Positions 8,600 through 18,389 of a stretch of 64,000 nucleotides of DNA are shown here, in pieces. Each line of letters starts with the position of its first letter. The first letter of the stretch is position 1. Below the pieces are notes generated by a model that ran no database searches, had not been told where the DNA came from, and worked only from the letters and a program-made list of their open reading frames with translations. The position numbers and the translations under genes were made by a program. This DNA comes from Pelagibacterium lentulum (GTDB lineage: Bacteria; Pseudomonadota; Alphaproteobacteria; Rhizobiales; Devosiaceae): positions 117,341 to 181,340 of the forward strand of contig NZ_RZMW01000042.1 of NCBI RefSeq assembly GCF_003992625.1, given 5' to 3'.

Positions 8600-10540
8600 G
8601 TGTCCAGCAAACCCCTAACGCCATTACTCGACAAGATGGGCTCCCCGGCCGATCTCAAGGCACTCAAGCGCGATGAACTCGGACAACTGGCCAATGAATT
8701 GCGCAACGAAATTATCGACGCTGTATCGGTAACCGGTGGGCATCTGGGCGCCGGACTGGGTGTTGTTGAGTTGACCGTGGCCCTGCACCATGTGTTTGAC
8801 ACGCCTGATGACAAGATTATCTGGGACGTAGGCCATCAGGCTTATCCCCATAAGGTGCTTACCGGTCGGCGCGATCGCATCCGTACGCTACGCAAGAAGG
8901 ATGGGCTTTCCGGCTTCACCAAACGCGGTGAGAGCGAATATGATCCTTTTGGAGCCGGTCATTCCTCAACCTCGATCTCGGCGGGCCTTGGCATGGCCGT
9001 CGCCTCCGAGCTTAAAGGCGAGCAGCGCAATGTGATCGCGGTAATCGGTGACGGCGCCATTTCCGCAGGCATGGCCTATGAGGCCATGAACAATGCCGGC
9101 GCCATGGATGCGCGGCTGATCGTTATTCTCAACGACAACGATATGTCCATCGCGCCCCCCACCGGCGCGATGAGCGCCTATCTCGCGCGGCTCGTTTCCG
9201 GCCCGACCTATCGCGGATTACGCGATGCTGCCAAACAGGTCAGCCAGATCCTGCCCGACTTTTTCAAGGACAAGGCGCGCAAGACCGAGGAATATGCTCG
9301 CGGCTTCTGGACAGGCGGCACGCTGTTTGAAGAACTGGGCTTTTACTATGTCGGCCCCATCGACGGACACAATCTCGATCACCTCCTGCCGGTGCTCAAA
9401 AATGTGCGCGATGCCGAAAGCGGCCCCATCCTGATCCATGTGGTGACGCAAAAGGGCAAGGGTTACGCACCCGCCGAGGAGGCCGCAGACAAATATCACG
9501 GCGTTTCAAAGTTCAACGTAATCACCGGCGCTCAGGCCAAGGCCCCCTCCAACGCGCCGTCCTATACGTCGGTCTTTGCGCAAAGTCTTATCGACGAGGC
9601 CGGACGCGACGAAAAGATCGTGGCGATCACAGCGGCCATGCCCTCGGGCACGGGGCTCGACAAGTTCGCGACGGCCTTTCCCAGCCGCACCTTCGATGTC
9701 GGGATTGCCGAACAGCACGCCGTTACCTTTGCAGCCGGCATGGCGACCGAAGGGCTAAAGCCATTCTGCGCGATCTATTCCACCTTCCTGCAGCGCGCTT
9801 ACGATCAGGTTATCCATGACGTGGCGATCCAGAAATTGCCGGTCCGCTTCCCCATCGATCGCGCAGGTTATGTCGGCGCCGATGGCCCGACCCATGCCGG
9901 CGCCTTCGATACCGCCTATCTCGCCACACTTCCCTCAATGGTTGTGATGGCTGCGGGCGATGAGGCGGAATTGCGCCACATGGTTGCAACCGCTGCGGCA
10001 TACGATGAGGGGCCCATCGCCTTCCGCTATCCGCGCGGAGAAGGTATGGGCGTTGAGATGCCCGAGCACGGCAGTATCCTTGAGATCGGCAAGGGCCGCA
10101 TTCTCAAGGAAGGATCGACAATAGCGCTGCTGTCGTTCGGCACACGGCTGGCTGAATGTCTTGCCGCCGCCGAAACCCTGCAATCATACGGCTTTTCGAC
10201 AACGGTTGCAGATGCGCGTTTTGCCAAGCCGCTCGATGAGGATCTGCTGGCCCAACTGGCCCGCAACCATGCGGTGTTGCTCACCGTTGAAGAAGGTGCG
10301 ATCGGCGGATTCGGCTCCCATGTTGCAACACGGATGGCCCAAAACGGGCTACTCGATGGCAGCCTCAAATTCCGGCCGCTGATGATGCCTGACCGCTATA
10401 TCGATCATGCGAGCCAGGACGACATGTATGCCCAGGCCGGACTTGATCGCGCCAATATCGTCGCCGCAGCACTTCGCGCGATTGGCGATGAAGCCCATGC
10501 CTTGCAGGTTCTCGCTGCAGCAGGCCGCGACGGCATCTGA
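8600..10540 (+). CDS. dxs: 1-deoxy-D-xylulose-5-phosphate synthase
   Basis: First enzyme of the MEP isoprenoid pathway: condenses pyruvate and glyceraldehyde 3-phosphate to DXP, using thiamine diphosphate and Mg2+. The 646-residue length is typical. Visible motifs are [18 protein letters not shown] (His near 48), the ThDP/Mg motif [18 protein letters not shown] starting at residue 150, [16 protein letters not shown], the [18 protein letters not shown] block, and the C-terminal GGFGSHV. The start is GTG 8600, preceded by AAGGT. Unlike many Alphaproteobacteria it is not followed by a tlyA-type gene here; an AraC regulator comes 14 bp later. Confidence 0.97.
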   Translation: MSSKPLTPLLDKMGSPADLKALKRDELGQLANELRNEIIDAVSVTGGHLGAGLGVVELTVALHHVFDTPDDKIIWDVGHQAYPHKVLTGRRDRIRTLRKKDGLSGFTKRGESEYDPFGAGHSSTSISAGLGMAVASELKGEQRNVIAVIGDGAISAGMAYEAMNNAGAMDARLIVILNDNDMSIAPPTGAMSAYLARLVSGPTYRGLRDAAKQVSQILPDFFKDKARKTEEYARGFWTGGTLFEELGFYYVGPIDGHNLDHLLPVLKNVRDAESGPILIHVVTQKGKGYAPAEEAADKYHGVSKFNVITGAQAKAPSNAPSYTSVFAQSLIDEAGRDEKIVAITAAMPSGTGLDKFATAFPSRTFDVGIAEQHAVTFAAGMATEGLKPFCAIYSTFLQRAYDQVIHDVAIQKLPVRFPIDRAGYVGADGPTHAGAFDTAYLATLPSMVVMAAGDEAELRHMVATAAAYDEGPIAFRYPRGEGMGVEMPEHGSILEIGKGRILKEGSTIALLSFGTRLAECLAAAETLQSYGFSTTVADARFAKPLDEDLLAQLARNHAVLLTVEEGAIGGFGSHVATRMAQNGLLDGSLKFRPLMMPDRYIDHASQDDMYAQAGLDRANIVAAALRAIGDEAHALQVLAAAGRDGI

Positions 10541-10554
10541 CGAATTTGGCCGGG

Positions 10555-11385
10555 ATGGAACTGCCGCCGGGTATGAGATATGAGCGCTTCGCACCCGCTC
10601 ACGCGCTTGCTGACTATATCGAGCATCTCTGGATCATCGATGCCGAAGTCGGCCCGATCACCCGGCACGAAATTCTAGTGCCGAACGGCAGGCCGGTCAT
10701 CCTTGTAAATCTCAAGGACCCCGGCGTGCGCATCGATCCGCAAACCGGAAAAAGTACCATCAATCAAAGCGCGGTTTCCGGAATAGCCACCCGCCCGGTC
10801 ATAATTGGTCAGGCGAGACACTCCCGCCTTGTCGCGGCCCAGCCAACGCCCTTTGGCTTGCGTGCGCTAGACGCGCCACTCGCAGTGGATAGCACAGTGC
10901 CCATTGCCGAATGGCTGGGAGATCACGAAGCCGATACGCTCATCTCGGCGCTTGCCAAAAGCGCCTTCGGAGAGAACGCGGCGCGCCACCTCGAAGCTGC
11001 GCTCTTGTCGCGACTTCGCCCATTGCCATCGGTTGCGCTCGCTCGTCTCCAGCACGCCATCGCTCACATCGAAGCCTTAGGGGGCGACATCGAAGTCGCC
11101 GCGCTCGCCCGCGAACTCGGTACCGGCTACGATCTGCTCTATCGCGATTTCCGTCGTAATCTTGGCATTTCGCCCAAGACATTTATCGCTATCGTCAGGT
11201 ATCAGAACCATATCGGCCAACTTCTGTCTGGCGTCGCCGGAGACGGGCTCGCCCAGCTTGCCTTGATGCAGGGCTATTACGACCAGGCCCATGCCAACCG
11301 CGATTTCCGCCGCTTCACCGGCGTCTCACCCACCCGCTTCCGCGAGACCTTGAACGGCATCGCAAAAATGATGCATGGATTCTGA
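10555..11385 (+). CDS. AraC family transcriptional regulator (DUF6597-type N-terminus)
   Basis: A 276-residue regulator. The N-terminal half (YERFAPAHALADYIEHLWIID, then HEILVPNGRPVILVNL) matches the DUF6597 sensor region found ahead of AraC DNA-binding domains. The C-terminal half holds two helix-turn-helix units: EVAALARELGTGYDLLYRDFRRNLGISPKTF, and then AQLALMQGYYDQAHANRDFRRFTGVSPTRFR. It lies 14 bp after dxs on the same strand, so it may be read through, but its target is unknown. ATG 10555 is used; ATG 10573 is the alternative and neither has a strong ribosome site. Confidence 0.85.
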   Translation: MELPPGMRYERFAPAHALADYIEHLWIIDAEVGPITRHEILVPNGRPVILVNLKDPGVRIDPQTGKSTINQSAVSGIATRPVIIGQARHSRLVAAQPTPFGLRALDAPLAVDSTVPIAEWLGDHEADTLISALAKSAFGENAARHLEAALLSRLRPLPSVALARLQHAIAHIEALGGDIEVAALARELGTGYDLLYRDFRRNLGISPKTFIAIVRYQNHIGQLLSGVAGDGLAQLALMQGYYDQAHANRDFRRFTGVSPTRFRETLNGIAKMMHGF

Positions 11386-11463
11386 CCCACCCCAGATTTA
11401 TCCAATCCCGAACGGCTTCATATTGTTATCCCGCCCTGGTGGCAGCAAAATTGGAGACACCAG

Positions 11464-11808
11464 ATGACAAAGCTCGTTCACTTTGAACTCACCAGCGCCG
11501 ACGCCGAAATGACGGCCAAATTCTACTCGGACATTCTTGGCTGGACGGCCGAGCCTTCGCCCTTCGTGCCGGACTACCAGCTTCTTACGGGCGAGAACGG
11601 TGCAACCGGAGCGGTCATGTCCGACCGCTACCAGTCCCAGCCCGCCATTCTGTGGTTTGAAGTGCCCGATATTGATCTCGCCCTCACAGCTATCGCCGGA
11701 AATGGCGGCAAGCAGGCCGGAGACATCAACACCATTCCGGGACAAGGCCGCGTGGTTTACGTAAGCGACCCCAATGGCACCCTTTTCGGACTCAAGCAGC
11801 CGCAATAG
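11464..11808 (+). CDS. VOC family protein (glyoxalase/bleomycin-resistance fold)
   Basis: A 114-residue single vicinal-oxygen-chelate protein. It starts MTKLVHFELTSADAEMTAKFYSDILGW, the typical first beta-alpha unit with H6, and has ILWFEVPDIDLALTAIAGNGG and a C-terminal VVYVSDPNGTLFGL. Members include metal-dependent isomerases, dioxygenases and resistance proteins, and the substrate cannot be told. GGAGA lies 6 nt before ATG 11464. It follows the AraC gene by 78 bp and may be its target. Confidence 0.85.
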   Translation: MTKLVHFELTSADAEMTAKFYSDILGWTAEPSPFVPDYQLLTGENGATGAVMSDRYQSQPAILWFEVPDIDLALTAIAGNGGKQAGDINTIPGQGRVVYVSDPNGTLFGLKQPQ

Positions 11809-11912
11809 TCACAAGACGGCCCCTGCCCACCACGGGAAGGGGCCGCATGTTTTTAGCCCGCACAGGAGAATAGGTGGCTTGGCTTATTCTGAAAGCACGC
11901 CAGGCTTGCGCC

Positions 11913-12194
11913 TTATTCTCCGGCTTCCCGATAGTCGTCATTGGCCGGAGCATCGACCATGCCCAGCGCATGAAGGTAGAGATCGAGAATCGCTTCCTGC
12001 TCGGCACGCTCATTGCGATCCTGCTTCCGTATCCGGACGATCTGACGCATCACCTTGGCATCAAATCCGGTGCCTTTTGCCTCGGCATAAACTTCCTTGA
12101 TATCGTCGGAAATGGCCTTTTTCTCTTCTTCAAGCCGCTCGATACGCTCGATGAAGGCGCGAAGCTGGTCGCGTGCAATTCCATGATCGGACAT
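11913..12194 (-). CDS. gapR: GapR family nucleoid-associated protein (DUF2312)
   Basis: A small (93-residue) DNA-binding protein. In Caulobacter, GapR binds overtwisted DNA ahead of replication and transcription and supports topoisomerases. The sequence has the long helical core [21 protein letters not shown], then [20 protein letters not shown] and [20 protein letters not shown], ending [10 protein letters not shown], the family signature. ATG 12194 is chosen over the longer frame because AAGGAG stands 6 nt upstream. It is divergent from the DUF1036-pyk pair. Confidence 0.9.
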   Translation of the reverse strand: MSDHGIARDQLRAFIERIERLEEEKKAISDDIKEVYAEAKGTGFDAKVMRQIVRIRKQDRNERAEQEAILDLYLHALGMVDAPANDDYREAGE

Positions 12195-12369
12195 AAAAGG
12201 CTCCTTGTTCGATTGCTGCCCTTTCAACCGCAAGCGCTGCCAAGGTGCAAGCCCTTGTGTCGGTTTCGCACAAGAGAGGCAAAAACACTGACCAAATTAT
12301 GCCAAAACATAAGACTAAAGATTGACATGGCTTGACCCCTTTTGCACAAACACGAGGCCTTCTCTTACT

Positions 12370-12831
12370 ATGCGATTTGTCACCGTGCTGTCATTGCTTC
12401 GCAATAGCCTAATAGCCATGCCATTCGCTGTCCTGGGACTGCTCGCAGTCACCGGTACGGCGCAGGCAGATTTGCGCGTGTGCAACCAGACGCAAAACAC
12501 CGTTTCGGTGGCGTTGGGATATCGCGCCACCTCGGGATGGCAATCTGAAGGCTGGTGGGTCGCAGCGCCAGAGGCTTGCGCTACGATCTATCAGGGTGCA
12601 TTGAATGCGCGATACTATTATATCTACGCGGTCGATGACATATCGGGGGGTGCATGGGACGGGTCCGTCTTTATGTGTACTCAGGATTCCAGTTTCACCA
12701 TCTTTGGCGTCGAGGATTGTCTGGCGCGCGGTTACGAGCGCACCGGGTTCTTTGAAATCGACACCGAAGACAGGACCGAGTGGACGGTGGAATTGACACA
12801 AGACAATATAACGGGCCTGGAGCAGCAATGA
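12370..12831 (+). CDS. DUF1036 domain protein, exported
   Basis: A 153-residue protein with an N-terminal signal (MRFVTVLSLLRNSLIAMPFAVLGLL ending TAQA) and a DUF1036 core: LRVCNQTQNTVSVALGY, GWQSEGWWVAAPEACATIYQ, and the cysteines in VFMCTQDSSFTIFGVEDCLARGY. The function of DUF1036 is unknown; it is probably periplasmic with one or two disulfides. The stop codon overlaps the pyk start (ATGA), so the two are translationally coupled, an arrangement I recall from other Rhizobiales. GAGG about 10 nt upstream supports ATG 12370. Confidence 0.85.
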   Translation: MRFVTVLSLLRNSLIAMPFAVLGLLAVTGTAQADLRVCNQTQNTVSVALGYRATSGWQSEGWWVAAPEACATIYQGALNARYYYIYAVDDISGGAWDGSVFMCTQDSSFTIFGVEDCLARGYERTGFFEIDTEDRTEWTVELTQDNITGLEQQ

Positions 12832-14264
12832 AAAGATCACGTCGCGTCAAAATTCTCGCCACTTTGGGACCAGCTTCCAATGACATCAGCGTCATAGAGG
12901 AGCTCGCCCGCGCCGGCGCCGACGTGTTCCGCATCAATATGAGCCACGCCAGCCACGATGTGCTGCGCGAAACAGTCGATAAGATCCGCGCAGTGGAAAA
13001 AAAGATCCGCTACCCGATCGGTATTCTGGTGGATCTTCAGGGCCCCAAACTGCGCGTTGGCAAATTTGCCGATGGTTCAGTCATGCTGACCCAAGGCGAG
13101 ACCTTCACCCTCGACGCCTCCGACACACCGGGTGACAAGAACCGGGTTCATCTGCCACATCCGGAGATCTTCTCGTCTGTAAAGACCGGCGAACGTCTGC
13201 TGCTCGATGACGGCAAGCTCGAATTGCGCGTTACTGCCAATTCCGACGAAGCGATCAATTGCGAAGTGGTTTATGGCGGCAAGCTCTCGGATCGCAAGGG
13301 CATCTCCCTGCCCGATACGATCCTTACCGTGGGCGTACTCACCGACAAGGATCGCGCCGACCTGCAGGCCGCTCTGGAAGTCGATGCCGATTGGATTGCC
13401 CTGTCCTTTGTCCAGCGCCCCGAAGACATCATAGATGTCCGCAAACTGGTGCAGGGTCGCGCAGGCGTCATGGCAAAAATCGAAAAGCCGCAGGCGATCG
13501 AAAAGCTCGATGAGATCATCAAGCTTTCAGACGCCATCATGATCGCGCGTGGCGATCTGGGCGTAGAAATGCCGCTCGAAATGGTGCCTGGCCTGCAAAA
13601 GCGCATGATTCGCATGTGCCGCCGTCAGGGTAAGCCCGTCATTGTCGCCACCCAGATGCTCGAATCCATGATCACCGCTCCGGTTCCCACCCGCGCGGAA
13701 GTCTCGGACGTCTCGATCGCGGTTTTTGAGGGCGCTGACGCGATCATGCTTTCAGCGGAAAGTGCCTCGGGCTCTTATCCCGTGCAGGCCGTCGCAACAA
13801 TGAACAAGATCGCAGTCGCGGTTGAGCATGACGACAATTTCATGCGCATTATCCGCGCCCAGGCTACCGAGCCCGAAGCGACAGCTTCGGACGCGATTTC
13901 AGCAGCGACGCGCCAGGTTGCCGAAACCCTCGATCTGGCTGCCATCGTCACCTACACCTCGTCCGGCTCCACTGGCATTCGCGCCTCCCGCGAGCGGCCG
14001 GCAAAGCCGATCATCGCGTTGTCGCCAAAGCTTTCGACGGTGCGGCGTCTCTCTATAGTCTGGGGTCTGCATTGTGTTCAGACCGAGGACGCGATTTCGC
14101 TCGATGATATGGTCGACCGCGCCTGCTCGATTGCCTATATCGAAGGATTGGCCCGGCCCGGCGACCGCGTGGCGATCACCGCTGGCGTGCCGCTCGGCAC
14201 CCCCGGAGCGACCAACATGCTCCGCATCGCCTTTGTAGGGCAGGATGGCGCGGGGGGGTCGTAA
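12828..14264 (+). CDS. pyk: Pyruvate kinase
   Basis: Last step of glycolysis: phosphoenolpyruvate + ADP to pyruvate + ATP. The 478-residue protein carries the N-terminal RRVKILATLGPASND, the Mg/PEP active-site segment around KIEKPQAIEKLDEII and DAIMIARGDLGVEMPLE, and the effector-domain region with TYTSSGSTGIRASRERP. The start ATG 12828 overlaps the DUF1036 stop by 4 nt and has GGAG upstream. Some C-terminal residues are more compact than in E. coli PykF, but all catalytic motifs are present. Confidence 0.97.
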   Translation: MKRSRRVKILATLGPASNDISVIEELARAGADVFRINMSHASHDVLRETVDKIRAVEKKIRYPIGILVDLQGPKLRVGKFADGSVMLTQGETFTLDASDTPGDKNRVHLPHPEIFSSVKTGERLLLDDGKLELRVTANSDEAINCEVVYGGKLSDRKGISLPDTILTVGVLTDKDRADLQAALEVDADWIALSFVQRPEDIIDVRKLVQGRAGVMAKIEKPQAIEKLDEIIKLSDAIMIARGDLGVEMPLEMVPGLQKRMIRMCRRQGKPVIVATQMLESMITAPVPTRAEVSDVSIAVFEGADAIMLSAESASGSYPVQAVATMNKIAVAVEHDDNFMRIIRAQATEPEATASDAISAATRQVAETLDLAAIVTYTSSGSTGIRASRERPAKPIIALSPKLSTVRRLSIVWGLHCVQTEDAISLDDMVDRACSIAYIEGLARPGDRVAITAGVPLGTPGATNMLRIAFVGQDGAGGS

Positions 14265-14313
14265 CCGCCCGCAGCTAATGCGTAGGGCCGTATATCAAAG
14301 GTCTTCAGGCGAG

Positions 14314-15075
14314 ATGGCAAAATATGACTCATATGTTATCTGCACGTCTCCTCGGAGCGGCAGCACGCTTTTGTGCGACCTGCTAACGGCGACGGGTATC
14401 GCCGGTGTTCCCGATTCTTACTTTCATCGCCCTTCGGTTTCGGACTGGCTGGCCAGTTTTGATCTAACACCGCAGTCAGCAGCTTCCAAACAAGTGATAC
14501 TGGACGCCATCTTTCAAGCCGCACTCGCACGAGGAAGCGGTGAGACCGGTATCTTTGGCCTAAGACTACAGAGGCATAGTTTCGATTTCTTTGCCCAGGA
14601 GTTGGCAATCCTGCACCCAGGGCACACCAGCGATGCTCAGCGCTTCAGAGCCGCCTTCGGACGGACGCTATTTGTGCATCTGACGCGTCGCGACACGGTT
14701 GAACAGGCCATCTCATACGTAAAGGCACGGCAAACTGGCCTATGGCACGTAGCGTCGGACGGCACCGAATTGGAACGGCTTAACCCACACGCGGAGCCCA
14801 TTTACGACGGGGCCGAACTTCGGAACTGCTACGAGACAATGATGGCCTACGGCCGTGACTGGCGGGGCTGGTTCGAGCGAGAAAATATAGACCCGCTTCG
14901 CATCTCCTATGATGCGCTATCGGCAGACCCATTGGAGGTATTATGCCAAGTACTGGATCGTTTGGGCGTGGATTGCAATGCCGCAAACGGAATCGAGCCG
15001 GGTGTCAAAAAGCTGGCAGATAGCACTAATCAAGATTGGGCGACGCGCTTCCGTTCTGAGTTCGACATCGCCTAG
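14314..15075 (+). CDS. Stf0-type sulfotransferase
   Basis: A 253-residue PAPS-dependent sulfotransferase of the Stf0 family, which includes mycobacterial trehalose 2-sulfotransferase and rhizobial LPS sulfotransferase. The N-terminal 5'-phosphosulfate loop is YVICTSPRSGSTLLCDLL (residues 6-23). The 3'-phosphate region is LFVHLTRRDTVEQAISYVKA with the Stf0-typical RQTGLWH, and the C-terminal part has PLRISYDALSADP. The acceptor is unknown, but a surface glycan or glycolipid is likely. It lies 49 bp after pyk and ends at a strong terminator. It uses CTA, ATA and AGA codons more than its neighbours, which may hint at transfer. Confidence 0.85.
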   Translation: MAKYDSYVICTSPRSGSTLLCDLLTATGIAGVPDSYFHRPSVSDWLASFDLTPQSAASKQVILDAIFQAALARGSGETGIFGLRLQRHSFDFFAQELAILHPGHTSDAQRFRAAFGRTLFVHLTRRDTVEQAISYVKARQTGLWHVASDGTELERLNPHAEPIYDGAELRNCYETMMAYGRDWRGWFERENIDPLRISYDALSADPLEVLCQVLDRLGVDCNAANGIEPGVKKLADSTNQDWATRFRSEFDIA

Positions 15076-15120
15076 CCATGGCCGTTAAGAGCGAACTTTC
15101 TTCCGCCCCTTCCAAAAACA

Positions 15121-15147
15121 AAAAACCCGCCTCGAAGGCGGGTTTTT
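15121..15147. terminator. Bidirectional intrinsic terminator between stf0 and rpmJ
   Basis: AAAAACCCGCCT (15121-15132), loop CGA, AGGCGGGTTTTT (15136-15147): a perfect 12-bp stem ending in a T-run on both strands. It serves the sulfotransferase on the + strand and rpmJ on the - strand. Confidence 0.95.
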
Positions 15148-15178
15148 CTAAACTTGGGCACAATGCCAACAGCGAAAA

Positions 15179-15304
15179 TCAACCCTGACGGGCCTTGAAG
15201 CGCTTGTTGACCTTGTTGATGATATAAACGCGGCCCCGACGACGTACCAGCTTGTTATCCCGGTGACGGGTCATCAGCGCCTTGAGCGAATTGCGGACTT
15301 TCAT
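15179..15304 (-). CDS. rpmJ: 50S ribosomal protein L36 (cysteine-free, YkgO-like type)
   Basis: A 41-residue, very basic protein. It reads [20 protein letters not shown], then [21 protein letters not shown]. It lacks the C-C-C-H zinc-binding set of the classical L36, so it is the zinc-independent form usual in Alphaproteobacteria. GAGG stands 6 nt before ATG 15304. It has its own strong promoter (15365-15393) and shares the terminator at 15121-15147. Confidence 0.97.
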   Translation of the reverse strand: MKVRNSLKALMTRHRDNKLVRRRGRVYIINKVNKRFKARQG

Positions 15305-15364
15305 TTCTAACCTCAGACAATAAGAGATCGGGCGGGGCTCAAGGCACCGCTTTAAGTTGGGCGG

Positions 15365-15393
15365 AACATAGGGGCAAAGCGTGTATCTGTCAA
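15365..15393 (-). promoter_or_regulatory. Sigma-70-type promoter of rpmJ
   Basis: Read on the minus strand: TTGACA (15393-15388), 17-nt spacer, TATGTT (15370-15365). It is near-consensus with ideal spacing, and the -10 box lies 61 nt before the rpmJ start codon. It separates rpmJ from the opp operon. Confidence 0.8.
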
Positions 15394-15456
15394 CGCGAGT
15401 CATGCCCCAGAAAACCGGGGATTTTCAGCTTTTTTACCGCAAAGAGCCCCATCGCG

Positions 15457-16479
15457 TCAGCCGCCCGTCAACTCGGCTTCGATTTCGCGCCACCGATGAC
15501 AGGCCACAAGACGTCCCCCCTCAATGTCTTCAAGCGGTGGCACCTGGTCGGCGCAGATCTCCTTTGCATATGGGCAGCGTGTGCGAAACCGGCAACCCGA
15601 TGGCGGATTGATCGGCGAAGGCACCTCGCCCTTTAGCCCTTCAAGCGTGCGCGCCCGCGCGGTTTTCGGATCGGGGATCGGCGCAGCCAGCAACAAAGCC
15701 TGCGAATAGGGATGCTTGGGATCGGTATAAAGTTCATGGCCAGGCGACAACTCGGCGATGCGGCCGAGATAAAGCACCAGAATACGATCAGAAACATGCC
15801 GCACCACCGACAGATCGTGGCTGATAAACACAAGCGTCAGGCCGAACTCTTCTTTCAGCTCCGAAAGCAGATTGAGAATTTGAGCCTGAATGGAAACGTC
15901 GAGCGCCGAAACCGGCTCATCGCACACGATCAGCTTGGGCTCGGTAATCAGCGCACGCGCGATGCCGATGCGCTGGGCCTGCCCGCCGGAAAACTCGTGC
16001 GGATACCGGTTGATCATTTCGGGCAACAGCCCCACCGCTTCCATCATGCGCAGAACGCGCGCGCGCCGCTCGGTCTTGGAAATATCGGGGCGTAGCGTCC
16101 GCAAGGGGTCGGCGATGATCTCGCCAACGGTCATACGCGGATTGAGCGAGGCCAGCGGATCCTGGAAAATGATCTGCAGGTCCTGACGCCGCTTGCGCAT
16201 CTTCTCGGACCCCAGCTTGGTCAGATCTTCACCCAACCACAACACTTTGCCTTCATCGGGCTCGATCAGTTGCAGAATGCAGCGGCCCAGCGTTGATTTT
16301 CCACAACCCGATTCCCCGACAATACCAAGCGTTTCCCCCGCCCGTACGGTAAAATTGATGTCCTCGAGCGCGGTCAATGTCAGCGGCTTGCGCAACAGCG
16401 ATGTGGCAATCGAGAAGGTTTTTTTCAGATTCTCGACTTCAAGCAGCGGAATGCCCGTATCCATCTCGACAGCGCTCAT
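15457..16479 (-). CDS. oppF: Oligo/dipeptide ABC importer, ATP-binding protein F
   Basis: Second ATPase of the peptide importer. In 340 residues: Walker A GESGCGKS at 55-62, ABC signature FSGGQAQRIGIARAL, Walker B LIVCDEPVSALD, H-loop VFISHDLSVV, and the C-terminal oligo_HPY extension (GCRFRTRCPYAKEIC) typical of Opp/Dpp ATPases. Its start overlaps the oppD stop (ATGA), showing tight coupling. It is the last gene of oppABCDF. A weak 6-bp hairpin of the CCCCGG/CTGGGG type around 15407-15422 follows its stop and may end the operon. Confidence 0.93.
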   Translation of the reverse strand: MSAVEMDTGIPLLEVENLKKTFSIATSLLRKPLTLTALEDINFTVRAGETLGIVGESGCGKSTLGRCILQLIEPDEGKVLWLGEDLTKLGSEKMRKRRQDLQIIFQDPLASLNPRMTVGEIIADPLRTLRPDISKTERRARVLRMMEAVGLLPEMINRYPHEFSGGQAQRIGIARALITEPKLIVCDEPVSALDVSIQAQILNLLSELKEEFGLTLVFISHDLSVVRHVSDRILVLYLGRIAELSPGHELYTDPKHPYSQALLLAAPIPDPKTARARTLEGLKGEVPSPINPPSGCRFRTRCPYAKEICADQVPPLEDIEGGRLVACHRWREIEAELTGG

Positions 16480-17465
16480 GCCGAACGCTCCTCGGCCAGC
16501 AACTGACCTTCATAAAAACATGCTTTTTTCCGCTCCGCTTCCCCGAACGGTTCAAGCGGCGGGCGTTCTTCAAAACATTTCTCGAACCGGAACTTGCACC
16601 GCGGATTAAATGCACACCCTTTTGGCAAGTGCTCGAGAGATGGTGGCAGGCCTTCGATCGGCGTTAAGCGCTTGGCCCGTTCCGCCGGGTTGGGCGTCGA
16701 CGACAAGAGCCCAAGCGTATAGGGATGGCGCGGATCGTAGAAAAGATCGTCCACATGGCCGGTTTCCACAGCCCTGCCCCCATACATCACCATCATCCGA
16801 TCCGCGACCCCGGCGACAACGCCCAGATTATGCGTAATCATCACGAGCGCCGTACCGAAATCCTTGGTCAGCGAACGAAACAGATCGAGCATCTGAGCCT
16901 GAACGGTCACGTCCAGCGCCGTTGTCGGTTCGTCCGCGATCAGAATCTTGGGGCGGCACAGCAGCGCCATTGCAATCATCACGCGCTGTCGCATGCCGCC
17001 CGAAAGTTCGTGCGGATAGGCATTCGCGCGACGTTCGGGCGAGGGTATCCCCACCCGCTCAAGCATTTCGATTGCTTCCTTGAGCGCTTTTTTCTCATCG
17101 TAGTTCTGGTGTTTGACCAGAACTTCTGACAATTGCCGCTTGATCTTGAGAGACGGATTGAGCGAGGTCATCGGGTCCTGGAAAATCATCGCGATATCCT
17201 TGCCGCGATACTTATCCAGTTGCCGCGGCGGCATACCGACAAGTTCGACATCGCCCATTTTCGCCGAGCCGGTGGCCCTGCCGTTGCGCGCCAAAAGCCC
17301 CATGATCGAGAGAAAGGACTGACTTTTCCCCGACCCACTTTCCCCAACGACGGCAAGCGTCTCGCCTGCACGAAGGGAGAAATTGAGATCGCGAACGGCG
17401 TGGACCTCGCTGTTATGCAAAGCAAAGCTGACATTGAGATCGGAAATTTCGAGAACATTTTCCAT
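16476..17465 (-). CDS. oppD: Oligo/dipeptide ABC importer, ATP-binding protein D
   Basis: First ATPase of the importer, 329 residues. Walker A is GESGSGKS at 41-48, the signature [15 protein letters not shown], Walker [13 protein letters not shown], and the switch histidine is in MITHNLGVV. The oligo_HPY tail has [15 protein letters not shown]. It overlaps oppF by 4 nt and starts 3 nt after the oppC stop. It works with OppF beneath the OppBC channel. Confidence 0.93.
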   Translation of the reverse strand: MENVLEISDLNVSFALHNSEVHAVRDLNFSLRAGETLAVVGESGSGKSQSFLSIMGLLARNGRATGSAKMGDVELVGMPPRQLDKYRGKDIAMIFQDPMTSLNPSLKIKRQLSEVLVKHQNYDEKKALKEAIEMLERVGIPSPERRANAYPHELSGGMRQRVMIAMALLCRPKILIADEPTTALDVTVQAQMLDLFRSLTKDFGTALVMITHNLGVVAGVADRMMVMYGGRAVETGHVDDLFYDPRHPYTLGLLSSTPNPAERAKRLTPIEGLPPSLEHLPKGCAFNPRCKFRFEKCFEERPPLEPFGEAERKKACFYEGQLLAEERSA

Positions 17466-17468
17466 GGC

Positions 17469-18389
17469 TTAGCGATCCTTCGGATCGAGGGCGTCACGCA
17501 GGCCGTCGCCGATATAGGAGAGGCACAAAAGCATTGTGACCAGAACGACTGCAGGGAAAACCAGCAACCATGGCATAACCTCCGCCACCGGCGCACCGTT
17601 GGAGATCAGCGTGCCGAGTGACGTCATGGGTTCCTGGATGCCCATGCCGATAAAGGAGAGGAAGCTCTCGGTGATGATGATTTCCGGGATCGTCAGGGTC
17701 GCATAGATCACAACGGGGCCGGAAAGGTTCGGCACGATATGGCGTATGATGATCGTGAATGGCTTGGCCCCGCTCGCACGCGCTGCTTCCACAAATTCCT
17801 TTTCCTTGAGCGCCAGGGTCTGCCCCCGCACGATTCGCGCCATGGTCAACCATTCCACGAGCCCAATGGCGGCAAAAAGCAGCAGGGGATTGCGCCCGAA
17901 AATCACCATGAGGATGATGACGAAAAGGATATAGGGCAGCGCATACATCACATCGACGATACGCATCATCACGGCATCCACCTTGCCGCCGAAATATCCG
18001 GCGATAGCGCCGTAGATCACCCCGATGAAAACAGAAACCAGCGTTGCAACCAGCGCGACAAGCAGGGACATCTGCGTGCCCTGCAGCAATCGCGCCAGAA
18101 CATCGCGGCCGTTCTGATCCGTTCCAAGATAATGGCTGGTTTCGAAATTGGGAGGTGAGCGGAAAGCCGTCCAATCGACCTGGGCAAAGCCCCAGGGCAC
18201 GAAATAGGGGCCGATGAATGCGACAGCCACAATCAGCCCGAACAGGATCAGTGAGACAAGCGCCGCCTTGTTGGCAATCAATCTTCTGAGCGCATCCTGT
18301 GTCAGCGAACGCCCCTTGGGCGCATCGAGCGTGGCGAGTTTTTCCGCGTAAGCGGAAAGAACTTCGTCCTTTCGGGTAAGCCCGGCCAT
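17469..18389 (-). CDS. oppC: Oligo/dipeptide ABC importer permease C
   Basis: Inner-membrane permease of 306 residues. It has the N-terminal OppC_N-type segment (about 40 residues, then ALVSLILFGLIVAVAFIGPYFV) and further membrane helices. The EAA-type cytoplasmic loop is EFVEAARASGAKPFTIIIRHIVPN, which contacts the ATPases. Its start overlaps the oppB stop (TGATG). Confidence 0.93.
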   Translation of the reverse strand: MAGLTRKDEVLSAYAEKLATLDAPKGRSLTQDALRRLIANKAALVSLILFGLIVAVAFIGPYFVPWGFAQVDWTAFRSPPNFETSHYLGTDQNGRDVLARLLQGTQMSLLVALVATLVSVFIGVIYGAIAGYFGGKVDAVMMRIVDVMYALPYILFVIILMVIFGRNPLLLFAAIGLVEWLTMARIVRGQTLALKEKEFVEAARASGAKPFTIIIRHIVPNLSGPVVIYATLTIPEIIITESFLSFIGMGIQEPMTSLGTLISNGAPVAEVMPWLLVFPAVVLVTMLLCLSYIGDGLRDALDPKDR

